Shown here: positions 8,322 to 15,661 of the stretch, piece after piece
How the letters are laid out: each line of letters begins with the position of its first letter
Position numbering within the stretch: the stretch's first letter is position 1
Assembly (NCBI RefSeq): GCF_007558815.1
Contig: NZ_VLTJ01000002.1
Coordinates: 1 to 64,000 of the forward strand
DNA from: Verticiella sediminum
GTDB taxonomy: Bacteria > Pseudomonadota > Gammaproteobacteria > Burkholderiales > Burkholderiaceae_B
Direction of reading: 5' to 3'
Length of the DNA stretch: 64,000 nt
The notes under the pieces: generated by a model
Database searches by the model: none
The model's input: the letters and a program-made list of their open reading frames with translations, nothing else
Told to the model about the DNA's origin: nothing
Made by a program: the position numbers and the translations under genes

Positions 8322-9553
8322 GTCGGCTCCGCCGATGCCGCTGCGCCGTCGGCCTCGATCACACGCACGCGCTGGCCGTCCTGCAGGGCGGCGCGCCCTT
8401 CGGTGACGACGCGCTCGCCCGCCTCGAGCCCGGTCAGCACGGCGCGGTGCCCGCCCGACTGCTGGCCGAGTTCGACCCGGCGCTCCACGACCTTGCCGGT
8501 CTGGCCGTCGAGCACGAAGACGAAGGCCTGGTCGCTGCGAAAGCGCAGCGCGTCCAGCGGCACGGCCAGGGTCTCGGTCAGCGCCGGTTCGGCGATCCAC
8601 ACGGCCACGAACTCGCCGTCCTGCAGGCCCTGCATGCCGCCCTCGGCATGCACGATCACCTCGAAAGTCCGGGTTTCGGGGTCGAGCGACGGGCCGATGG
8701 CGTGCACGGCGCCCACGATGCGGCCATCCCCCACGGGGTCGACGTCCTGGCCGTCGAGCGGCGGATCGTCGCCGATGACCGCGCGCGCGCCTGTGCGTAT
8801 GCGCCGGAAGTCGTAGGACGGCAGGTCCACCCGAACCTCGAAGCGCTCGGGATCGATGACCATCGCCGGCACCGTGCGCAGCGCATTCTGCTCGCTGTTG
8901 GTCTGCACCGTGTTCGGCATGAAATAGCGGCCCTGCTCCACGTTCAGGCGGGCCAGCACGCCGTCGATGGGCGACACCAGGCGCGATTCGTCGACCGTGA
9001 GCTGGGCCTGGGCCAGTTGCGCGCGCGCATTGTCGCGCGCGGCGGCGGCCTGCTGCACGCGCACCACGGCTTCGTCCAGTTCCTGCTGCGAAGCCGAGCG
9101 CTGATCGATCAGGGTCTGGTAGCGCTTGCGGGTCACCTGCGCGAGGGCCAGGTTGGCCTGGGCCTCGGCCAGCGCGGCGCGCGCGGCCCGCAGGTCGGCC
9201 TGCGGACGGTCCGGCGCCTGGTTGGCGATCAACTGGCCCGCCTCGACCGGGCTGCCCACGCTGAGGCTGTCGTCGACATAGGTGACCATGCCTTGCTGGG
9301 TGAAGGTGAGGAACTCGCGCTGGCGCGAGCGCGCCGTCCCCTGGCTGTACACCCAGCCCTGCAACTCGCGGCGCTCCACCGGCACCACCCGCACACTGGC
9401 CGGCCGGTCCGCGCCCTGGGCGTTGCCGGCGGCCGCATCGCCGCCCTCGTCCGGCGCCTCGCCCTGGTCCGAACCACAAGCGCTCAGGCCCAGCACGAAG
9501 GCAGCGCAGCAGGCGATCCACCAGGGTTTGATCATCATCGGCAGGGTCCTCAT
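8318..9553 (-). CDS. RND efflux periplasmic adaptor, lipoprotein
   Basis: Membrane-fusion (HlyD/AcrA-type) protein of 411 residues linking pump to outer-membrane channel. A lipoprotein signal is visible (lipobox LSAC, cysteine at about residue 26), followed by a Gly/Asp/Ala-rich linker, a barrel-sandwich half (VDDSLSVGSPVEAGQLI), an Ala/Gln-rich alpha-helical hairpin (about 115-185), the second lipoyl half (SPIDGVLARLNVEQGRY) and beta-barrel domains. ATG at 9553 overlaps the TGA of the upstream gene (ATGA); internal ATGs at 9538 and 9535 are alternatives with the same signal peptide. Its stop overlaps the GTG of the pump, so all three genes are translationally coupled. Confidence 0.92.
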   Translation of the reverse strand: MRTLPMMIKPWWIACCAAFVLGLSACGSDQGEAPDEGGDAAAGNAQGADRPASVRVVPVERRELQGWVYSQGTARSRQREFLTFTQQGMVTYVDDSLSVGSPVEAGQLIANQAPDRPQADLRAARAALAEAQANLALAQVTRKRYQTLIDQRSASQQELDEAVVRVQQAAAARDNARAQLAQAQLTVDESRLVSPIDGVLARLNVEQGRYFMPNTVQTNSEQNALRTVPAMVIDPERFEVRVDLPSYDFRRIRTGARAVIGDDPPLDGQDVDPVGDGRIVGAVHAIGPSLDPETRTFEVIVHAEGGMQGLQDGEFVAVWIAEPALTETLAVPLDALRFRSDQAFVFVLDGQTGKVVERRVELGQQSGGHRAVLTGLEAGERVVTEGRAALQDGQRVRVIEADGAAASAEPT

Positions 9554-11082
9554 GGCGCGTTCGACGCGGCAGACTCGTGGGCAGCGTGGGGCGCGGGATC
9601 GCCGGGCCACGCCTCGCCCGCCATCCCGCCGCCCAGCGCGAGATGCAGGGCGATGCGGTTCTGCAGCCGGGCCCAGCGCGCGGAGATGTGCGCGCTGCGC
9701 CCGTCGAGCGCGCGCTGCTGGCTCTCCAGCACGGTCAGGAAGGGGTCGATGCCCTGTCGGTAGCGGTTGAAGGACACGTGCACCGCCTCCTCGGCGGCGC
9801 CGGCCGAGAGGCCCAGCGCGGTTTCCCGCCGCGCCAGCATGGCGTCCACCGCCAGCGCCGTCTCGACCTCGCCCAGCGCGCTCAGCGCCGTTTCCGCATA
9901 GGCATGCAGCGCTTCGTCGCGCTGGCCTTCGGCGATGTCGACCTGGGCCACCAGCCGCCCGCCCTGGAAGACCGGCTGCAGGATGCGGCCGGCGATCGAC
10001 CAGACCAGGTTGCCGCTGGAAAACAGCCCGCCCAGCTCGCTGCCGCCGAAGCCGCCCGACCCGCTGAGCGAGAGCGAGGGCAGGAAGGAGCGCTGCGCCG
10101 CGCCCAGACTGTAGCCGGCGCCCAGCAAGGCCAGCTCCGCGGCGCGCACGTCGGGCCGGCGGGCCAGCAAGTCGGCCGGCACCCCGGCCGGCGGCACAGG
10201 CGGCACGGCGGGCAGCGCGCGGGCCGTCTGCAACTGCCCGTCGGGATAGACGCCCAGCAGCTTGTCCAGTTCGCGCAGGCTGCGCGCGAGCGCTTCCTGG
10301 CGCTGCTCCAGCCCGGCGCGGGCGGATTCCAGGTTGGCCTCGGCGAGCATGCCGTCCGAGGGCGAGGCGATGCCGACGCTCACCCGGTTGCCGATCTGGC
10401 GCGCCATCTCGGCGAGCGAATCGACGGTGCGTTCGGACAGTCCGACCTGGGCGCGCGCGTGCACGATCTCGTAGTAGGCGGCGACCACCTGCGCGGCCAC
10501 CGACTGGCGCAAGGCGCGCAACTGCTCGCCGCTCGCCAGGAATTCGGCGCGCGCGGCGGCCGACTGCGCCGCCAGCCGTCCCCACAGGTCGAGTTCCCAG
10601 CTCACGTCGAGCGACACGTCGTGCGCCGTGCTGTAGACCGTCGACGAACCATCCGCCAGCGCCGGCAAGCCCGACAGGTTCTGGCGCTGGCGCGCGCTGC
10701 CGGCGCCCAGCCCGAGCTGGGGCAGTTGGTCCGCGCGGGCCAGACGCGCGCGCGCCTCGGCCATGCGGCTGCGCGCGACGGCCTGGGCCAAGCCCGGGTT
10801 GCCCACCAGGGCGTCTTCGACGAAGCCGTCGAGCTGGGTGTCGCCGAACTCGCGCCACCAGCGCTCGTCGCTCGCATAGGCCGTAGACCCTTCGGCGCCA
10901 AAGCGTGACGGGAGATCGAACGGCACCTCGGGCGGGGCGGGAGTGGGCACGGCGCAGGCGGCCAGCACAGCCGCGGCGAGCGCGGCGCCGGCAGCGCGCA
11001 GTCGGGCGCGGCCGACCCGTCGCAAACCGGTGAGCGTGGGCAAGGAGCGCGGAATCGGCGAGGAGGATGGCGGCGGTTGCAT
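9550..11082 (-). CDS. Outer-membrane efflux lipoprotein (NodT/OprM family)
   Basis: TolC-like channel subunit, 510 residues from ATG 11082. The N-terminus gives a lipoprotein signal ending AAAVLAACAVP (lipobox LAAC). Two repeated OEP domains follow, with the helical-barrel pattern (AVARSRMAEARARLARADQ) and typical motifs such as RPDVRAAE. An in-frame ATG 75 nt further upstream (11157) would lengthen the protein by 25 residues, but those residues precede the signal peptide and overlap direct repeats, so the shorter start is preferred. First gene of the efflux operon; no dedicated regulator is adjacent, the nearest being the AsnC-type gene that belongs with arginase. Confidence 0.9.
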   Translation of the reverse strand: MQPPPSSSPIPRSLPTLTGLRRVGRARLRAAGAALAAAVLAACAVPTPAPPEVPFDLPSRFGAEGSTAYASDERWWREFGDTQLDGFVEDALVGNPGLAQAVARSRMAEARARLARADQLPQLGLGAGSARQRQNLSGLPALADGSSTVYSTAHDVSLDVSWELDLWGRLAAQSAAARAEFLASGEQLRALRQSVAAQVVAAYYEIVHARAQVGLSERTVDSLAEMARQIGNRVSVGIASPSDGMLAEANLESARAGLEQRQEALARSLRELDKLLGVYPDGQLQTARALPAVPPVPPAGVPADLLARRPDVRAAELALLGAGYSLGAAQRSFLPSLSLSGSGGFGGSELGGLFSSGNLVWSIAGRILQPVFQGGRLVAQVDIAEGQRDEALHAYAETALSALGEVETALAVDAMLARRETALGLSAGAAEEAVHVSFNRYRQGIDPFLTVLESQQRALDGRSAHISARWARLQNRIALHLALGGGMAGEAWPGDPAPHAAHESAASNAP

Positions 11083-11126
11083 CGGCTCTCGAAGGACAGG
11101 CGTCAGGACCGGTCCGCCGTCGTACG

Positions 11127-11157
11127 TCCCGGTGCAAAACATTGTTCCCGGGTGCAA
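11127..11157 (-). promoter_or_regulatory. Tandem TTGCACC-GGGA repeats before efflux operon
   Basis: On the plus strand TCCCGGTGCAA (11127-11137) and TCCCGGGTGCAA (11146-11157) form an imperfect direct repeat 19 bp apart, 45-75 bp upstream of the efflux operon start. The spacing of about two helical turns suits a dimeric regulator. No clear -10 box could be fixed. Confidence 0.35.
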
Positions 11158-11211
11158 GCTGCAAGATGCGTGCCGCCCGCGTCGCTTACCGCCCGTCGGA
11201 CGCGGCCCAAC

Positions 11212-11649
11212 CTACAGCTTGTACGCCGACAGCAGCAGGCTGGTCTCGGTGTGTTCGATGTGGGGGATCGCGCGGATGGCGTTGAGCACCGCGTCGAAAG
11301 AGGCCAGGTTGTCGGCCCGCACCTCGGCGAGCAGGTCCCAGCGCCCGTTGGTCGAATACAAGGCCGCGACATTGGGATGGCCGCGCAGCGCGCGCACCAC
11401 CTCCTGCGTGTGGTTGCCGCTGATCGCCACGCTCATCATGGCCCGGATGCGGTGCGCCTCGGCCTCGGGCCTGAGCCTGACGGTGTAGCCGACGATGACG
11501 CCGTCGCGCTCGAGCCGGGCGATCCGGTTCTGCACGGTGGCCCGCGCCACGCGCAGCTTCTTTGCCAGCGCGACCACCGGCGTGCGCGCGTTGTCGCGCA
11601 GGAGCGCCAGCAGTTCGCGATCGGTATCGTCCACGCGGCCTCCTGCCAT
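11212..11649 (-). CDS. Lrp/AsnC family transcriptional regulator
   Basis: Amino-acid-responsive regulator of 145 residues, standard for the family. The N-terminal helix-turn-helix is seen in DDTDRELLALLRDNARTPVV and the recognition helix in LRVARATVQNRIARLERDGV; the C-terminal RAM ligand domain follows from about residue 65 (GYTVRLRPEAEAHRIRAMMS). It lies 88 bp downstream of arginase on the same strand and is the last gene of the ornithine cyclodeaminase-arginase-AsnC unit. It probably controls that unit in response to arginine, ornithine or a related amino acid. That is inferred from context only. Confidence 0.9.
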   Translation of the reverse strand: MAGGRVDDTDRELLALLRDNARTPVVALAKKLRVARATVQNRIARLERDGVIVGYTVRLRPEAEAHRIRAMMSVAISGNHTQEVVRALRGHPNVAALYSTNGRWDLLAEVRADNLASFDAVLNAIRAIPHIEHTETSLLLSAYKL

Positions 11650-11737
11650 ATCGCCGGTCGAGCCGGCAGTATGTCCAGCTTACCGGCAAAATGCCAGATC
11701 GTGGCCGGGTGCCGGTGCGGTGCTCCCAGGTGCCTGC

Positions 11738-12673
11738 TCAGCGGGCGTCGCCCACCGGGCGCACCAGCGTACTCTTGCCGAAGAGGCTCTCGACCAGGTC
11801 GACCACCAGCTCGGCGGTCTGGTTGCGGATGTCCAGCGCCGGGTTCACCTCCACCACGTCGAGCGAGCCCAGGCAGCCGGTGTCGGCGATCATCTCCATG
11901 CATAGCTGCGCTTCGCGGTAGTTCACGCCGCCGCGCACCGCCGTGCCCGTGCCCGGCGCAATCTCGGGATCGAGGAAATCGACGTCGAAACTCACGTGCA
12001 GGTGGACATGGCCCGTGTCCAGGCCCCGCAGGGCGCGCGTCATCACCTCGCGCATGCCCAGCTCGTCGATGGCGCGCATGTCGTAGGCTTCGATGCCCAG
12101 TTCGCGCAGCATGCGCTTTTCCTGGTCGTCGACGCTGCGCAGGCCGATCTGGCACAACTGCGCGGCCTCCAGTATCGGCGCGGCCTCGTCGGCGAGCCCG
12201 GCGACCAGCGCCTTGGGCTCCAGCCCGCACAGCGCGGCCACCGGCATGCCGTGCAGGTTCCCGCTGGGCGACATCGCGGGCGTATTGCAGTCCGCATGCG
12301 CATCCAGCCACAGCACGCGCAGCCGCTTGCCGTTCGCACGGCAGTGCTGTGCCACAGCGGCGATGGACCCCACGGCCAGTTGGTGATCGCCGCCGAGCAG
12401 CACGGGCAAGCGCTCCGCGGCGAGCTGCTCGGCCACGGCGCGATGCACCGTCCGGTTCCAGGCAATGGCCTCGCTCAGGTGGCGCAAGCCGCTCTGAGCA
12501 TCGGCCTGGGGGTTGGTCGGCCCGGCGAGATTGCCGATATCCAGCACATCCGACCCGAAACGGGCAAGCGCCTGCTCCAGGCGCGCTACGCGCAGCGCCT
12601 CCGGCCCCATGGCGGCGCCCAGGCGGGCCGCGCCCACATCGCTGGGCGCCCCGATCAGCGTGATCGCGACCAT
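11738..12673 (-). CDS. rocF: Arginase
   Basis: Hydrolyses arginine to ornithine and urea in the cytoplasm. Length 311 residues, normal. The binuclear manganese ligands are all recognisable: His97 in LLGGDHQLA, Asp124/His126/Asp128 in WLDAHADCN, and Asp230/Asp232 in SFDVDFLDP. The HGMP loop after DAHAD and a Glu in DVVEVNPALD also match arginases. The agmatinase family is the main alternative, but the overall pattern and the ornithine cyclodeaminase neighbour favour arginase. Start ATG 12673 leaves a 72-bp gap after the ornithine cyclodeaminase gene; both are on the minus strand and probably co-transcribed. Confidence 0.9.
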   Translation of the reverse strand: MVAITLIGAPSDVGAARLGAAMGPEALRVARLEQALARFGSDVLDIGNLAGPTNPQADAQSGLRHLSEAIAWNRTVHRAVAEQLAAERLPVLLGGDHQLAVGSIAAVAQHCRANGKRLRVLWLDAHADCNTPAMSPSGNLHGMPVAALCGLEPKALVAGLADEAAPILEAAQLCQIGLRSVDDQEKRMLRELGIEAYDMRAIDELGMREVMTRALRGLDTGHVHLHVSFDVDFLDPEIAPGTGTAVRGGVNYREAQLCMEMIADTGCLGSLDVVEVNPALDIRNQTAELVVDLVESLFGKSTLVRPVGDAR

Positions 12674-12745
12674 CTTGCCTGTCTCCTGTCGAACGTTGCC
12701 GGTACCGGGCCGGTCGCCGATGCGCGCCCCGCTGCCGTCCCGCGT

Positions 12746-13918
12746 CTATCGCGCAGCGAACGCCATGCCCGCAGGCAGCGCCGTCGCATCGCCACGCTCG
12801 GCGGGTACTGCAGCCGGGCCGGTCGCCGGCCGCGCCTGGCGCTCGTTCGCCTCCGCCGCCGCGAGCAAGCCGTACAAGTCCTTGGGATCGGCCAGTTGGG
12901 GAACCAAGGGCAGGGCCACCGCCATCCCGGCCTCGTGGGCCAGATCCCGCATGTAGCGCAGGGCCGCGTAGTCCTCCAGGGCAAAGCCGACCGAGTCGAA
13001 CACCGTCACTTCGCGGGGCGATTGCCGCCCCGGGGCGCTGCCGTTCAATACCCGCCACAGCTCGGTCACCGGGAAATCGGCGGGCATCTGCTGGATCTCG
13101 CCCTCGATGCGCGTCTGCGGCTCGTACTCCACGAACACCCGCGCCGCGGACAGGATGGCCGCGTCCAGTTCCGTCTTGCCTGGACAATCGCCGCCCACCG
13201 CATTGATGTGCATGCCGGACTCGACCATGCCGGCGGTGAGTATCTTCGCGTAGGCCTTGTCCGCGGTCACGGTGGTCACGATGTCCGCGCCTTCGACCGC
13301 CGCCCGCGTCGAAGCGCACGCCTTCACGACGACGCCCAGCCGTTCGGTCCAGGGCCGCAGGTTGCCGACGAGCTTGCGCGTGGCCTCGGCGTCCACGTCG
13401 TACAGACGCAGCTCGCGGATGCCGGCCAACGCCGCGAAGGCCAGCGCCTGGAACTCGCTCTGCGCACCGTTGCCGACGAGCGCCATCGTGCGACTGTCCG
13501 GCCGCGCCAGGCGCCGGGCCGCCAGCACCGACGTGGCCGCGGTGCGCAGCGCCGTCGTCAGCGTCAGCTCGCTCAGGAATACCGGCGCGCCGGTACGCAC
13601 ATCGGCCAGCGCGCCGAACGCCATCACGGTGGGCAGACCCTGGCGCGTATTGACCGGATGCCCGTTGACGTACTTGAAGGCGTAGTGGCGGGCATCGCTC
13701 ACCGGCATCAGTTCGATCACGCCGTCCGGCGAATGGGCGGCCGTGCGCGCCGACTTGTCGAACTCCGGCCAGCGCAGAAACGCCGACTCGATGGCCTCGA
13801 CCATGCCGCGCAGACAGGCCACCACACCGCGGCGCGCCACCAGGCGAGCGGCTTCCGGGTAGCCCAGGAACAGCGTATCCACGGCCGGGCTGGCGGGAAC
13901 ATGCAGGGGAGTATTCAT
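12746..13918 (-). CDS. Ornithine cyclodeaminase family protein
   Basis: Predicted to convert ornithine to proline plus ammonia using bound NAD. 390 residues from ATG 13918, about 40 longer than typical because of a low-complexity Ala/Pro/Arg-rich C-terminal tail. Visible family features are the substrate-binding region HYAFKYVNGHP (about 79-88), the Rossmann turn VGNGAQSEF and the catalytic-Asp segment VGGDCPGKTELD. Together with arginase just downstream it would form the route arginine to ornithine to proline, regulated by the AsnC-type gene. Ectoine/lysine cyclodeaminases and ketimine reductases share the fold, but the arginase neighbour makes ornithine the likeliest substrate. Confidence 0.88.
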   Translation of the reverse strand: MNTPLHVPASPAVDTLFLGYPEAARLVARRGVVACLRGMVEAIESAFLRWPEFDKSARTAAHSPDGVIELMPVSDARHYAFKYVNGHPVNTRQGLPTVMAFGALADVRTGAPVFLSELTLTTALRTAATSVLAARRLARPDSRTMALVGNGAQSEFQALAFAALAGIRELRLYDVDAEATRKLVGNLRPWTERLGVVVKACASTRAAVEGADIVTTVTADKAYAKILTAGMVESGMHINAVGGDCPGKTELDAAILSAARVFVEYEPQTRIEGEIQQMPADFPVTELWRVLNGSAPGRQSPREVTVFDSVGFALEDYAALRYMRDLAHEAGMAVALPLVPQLADPKDLYGLLAAAEANERQARPATGPAAVPAERGDATALPAGMAFAAR

Positions 13919-14079
13919 GGCGGCCTCACCGATTCGGGTACACCGCCTCAGCTTTACACAGGAGGCCGTCAATGCATATTGCTCGATATGTTGGCAAATC
14001 CCCAATTCATGGTCGAAATGGCAGATGACTCTGGCGAATTGACAAGCGAGCGGGCAGTGCGCTTGGCCTCGTGGTCGAT

Positions 14080-14592
14080 CTACTCCCGGGCGCGCCAGGC
14101 GCTCAGGTAGCCTGCGCAGTCGATCGACCACACGCGCCCGTTCGTGACGTCCGTCATGCGCGCGGTCTGTACGGTGGCCGGCGTAGCCTGCACACAGCGG
14201 TGCTCCGTGGCGGCGCGGGCCGCCGGCGCGCTGAGGTATCCGCTCACCTCCCGCCAGGTACCCGAGGCGCTTTGCTCCTCCACGAGAAAACGCATCTGCG
14301 GCATGGGCCGCGTCACCGGAACGGCGCGCCGCTCCGGCGCGCCTTCGCGCGTCGTAGCGCACGCCACCGCGGTGCGCACGCCGTTGCGGGTGTCCACCAC
14401 CCAGGCGTGCATGTCGGGATACACGCGGCAATCCAGGCTCAGGCGGCCCAGGGCTTCTTCCAGATTCGCAAAGCCAGGCCCCAGCCGCGGCCGCCCCGGC
14501 CCGGGCTCCACCTCGATGGCGAGCTGTGCATAGGCGACCAGGCTCGCGCTCGCCGCGAGCACCGGCAGCACCACCCAGGCAAGACACCCCAT
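14080..14592 (-). CDS. Hypothetical secreted protein
   Basis: No family recognised. A 170-residue frame starting at ATG 14592 has a convincing signal peptide (CLAWVVLPVLAASASLVAYA, cleavage near residue 23), then a mature domain with four cysteines in the segments LSLDCRVYP, AVACATT, EHRCVQ and SIDCAGY, which could form disulfides in the periplasm. Similar small Cys-containing secreted proteins in Bordetella/Achromobacter are mostly uncharacterised surface-adhesin-type proteins; this resemblance is weak. The gene is flanked by the cyclodeaminase promoter on one side and a LysR remnant on the other, and looks monocistronic. Confidence 0.6.
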   Translation of the reverse strand: MGCLAWVVLPVLAASASLVAYAQLAIEVEPGPGRPRLGPGFANLEEALGRLSLDCRVYPDMHAWVVDTRNGVRTAVACATTREGAPERRAVPVTRPMPQMRFLVEEQSASGTWREVSGYLSAPAARAATEHRCVQATPATVQTARMTDVTNGRVWSIDCAGYLSAWRARE

Positions 14593-14675
14593 CGCACGCT
14601 CCCGGCCGCAGCGGTGCGCCTCGGCAAGGCGCCTGACCGGCGGCCCGGCAAGCGTAGACGCTCGCCAATGCGGCG

Positions 14676-14792
14676 GCCATCCGACAGATGGGTTAGGAGG
14701 GCCTGGTGACGCAACGGCTCTGCCGTCTTGCCAAAGTTCAGCGAGTCGCCGAATGCCAGGAACATGCGCAGTTGCCTGAGCGACACCTTCAT
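14676..14792 (-). pseudogene. Decayed N-terminal fragment of a LysR-type regulator
   Basis: Reading on the minus strand from an ATG at 14792, the first 39 residues begin MKVSLRQLRMFLAFGDSLNF followed by GKTAEPLRHQALLTHLSDG. This closely matches the start and HTH of LysR proteins (typical form: LRQLRxFLAxAESLNFxxTAExLHxSQPALT). After that the frame turns into GC-rich nonsense, with no effector domain. It sits divergently 158 bp from the start of the carboxymuconolactone-decarboxylase-family gene, the normal place for its regulator. The remainder appears to have been deleted. Confidence 0.6.
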
Positions 14793-14950
14793 GCTCCGGC
14801 TCGATCAATCCATAGAGATAAAGAATTTCAAAAATGGATCGGTTCTCTATAGCATCGGAGCCCCCGGGCAGGGCCGGTGCACGTCGAGCACCTGGCCGCG
14901 CCCTGCCGTCGCGAACCGATCGAATTCCCCATCGCAAAGGAGCAGAACCC

Positions 14951-15475
14951 TTGGCCCGTATTCCGTACGCCGATTGCAATGACGAGGCCGTTCGCCCGCT
15001 GGCGCAGCGCATCATCGCCGGTCGCGGCAGCATCCTGCATCTCTACCAGATGCTGATGCACAGCCCGCCGCTGGCAGAGGGATGGCTCGACTACCTGAGC
15101 GCGGTGCGTCAGAAAAGCTCGCTGTCAGGCGCGCTGCGCGAACTGATCATCATGCGCGTGGCACAGCTCAACAACGCCCCCTACGAGGCGGATCAACACG
15201 CACCCATCGCCCTGGCGGAGGGCGTATCGCAGGCCAAGCTCGATGGCCTGAGCGACTGGCAGTCGTGCGCGCTGTTCGATGGCGGCGAACGGGCGGTGCT
15301 CGCCTATACCGACGCCATGACGCGCCACGTGCAGGTGCCGGACGATGTCTTCGCCGAGGTATCCGCGCTGCATGCGCCGGCGCAGCTCGTGGAAATCACG
15401 GCCACCATCGCCGCCTACAACATGGTGTCGCGCTTTCTCGAAGCGCTGCAGATCCATGCGCATGACCCGCGCTGA
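14951..15475 (+). CDS. Carboxymuconolactone decarboxylase (AhpD-like fold) family protein
   Basis: 174-residue all-helical protein of the CMD/AhpD family. The core segment LSGALRELIIMRVAQLNNAP aligns with the family, but the usual Cys of the CxYE(W)xxH motif is Ala (APYEADQH), so alkylhydroperoxidase-type thiol chemistry is unlikely; a decarboxylase-like or other role is possible. The start is taken as TTG at 14951 because AAGGAG (14937-14942) lies 8 nt before it, and the family alignment starts at ARIPYADCNDE. An upstream in-frame ATG at 14834 adds 39 unrelated basic residues. It converges with the aldehyde dehydrogenase gene. Confidence 0.82.
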   Translation: MARIPYADCNDEAVRPLAQRIIAGRGSILHLYQMLMHSPPLAEGWLDYLSAVRQKSSLSGALRELIIMRVAQLNNAPYEADQHAPIALAEGVSQAKLDGLSDWQSCALFDGGERAVLAYTDAMTRHVQVPDDVFAEVSALHAPAQLVEITATIAAYNMVSRFLEALQIHAHDPR

Positions 15476-15531
15476 TTCCCGGAAAGAGGGAAGACAAGGC
15501 CATGCTCGACTGAGCAGCCCCCATACGCATC

Positions 15532-15556
15532 GGGGCCGGGTCACCGACCCGGCCCC
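15532..15556. terminator. Perfect 11-bp-arm hairpin between convergent genes
   Basis: GGGGCCGGGTC (15532-15542) and GACCCGGCCCC (15546-15556) pair perfectly around a 3-nt loop. It lies between the convergent CMD-family and aldehyde dehydrogenase genes, and can act in both directions. There is no T-run. Confidence 0.55.
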
Positions 15557-15564
15557 GCATGCGG

Positions 15565-15608
15565 GCAGCAGCGCGCTGCTTGGAGGAGGAAAAGAGCGCG
15601 CTGCTGCC
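15565..15608. terminator. Second long inverted repeat, 14-bp arms
   Basis: GGCAGCAGCGCGCT (15565-15578) and AGCGCGCTGCTGCC (15595-15608) are exact complements separated by a 16-nt A/G-rich loop. It is directly downstream of the aldehyde dehydrogenase on the minus strand and of the CMD gene on the plus strand. Confidence 0.5.
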
Positions 15609-15661
15609 ACACGACGCCACGATTCGGGGCGTGGCGCCGCGTCCTGCGCCGCGACAAGACC

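Noticed and set aside
5766-8816. Plus-strand open frame of about 1000 codons opposite the RND pump
   Set aside because: Composition is His/Gln/Arg-rich with no family motif; it is the antisense shadow of a clear RND gene in GC-rich DNA.
8321-9521. Extension of the RND pump frame upstream through the adaptor gene
   Set aside because: The extra about 400 residues overlap the adaptor in another frame and have no homology; the GTG at 8321 fits the start of the first domain and overlaps the adaptor stop.
13970-13981. CAATGCATATTG dyad upstream of ornithine cyclodeaminase as AsnC/Lrp box
   Set aside because: Imperfect in the centre and Lrp/AsnC sites are too loosely defined to call from one copy.
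14834-14950. Upstream ATG start for the carboxymuconolactone-decarboxylase-family gene
   Set aside because: Adds 39 basic residues without homology; the TTG at 14951 has a proper AAGGAG at correct spacing.
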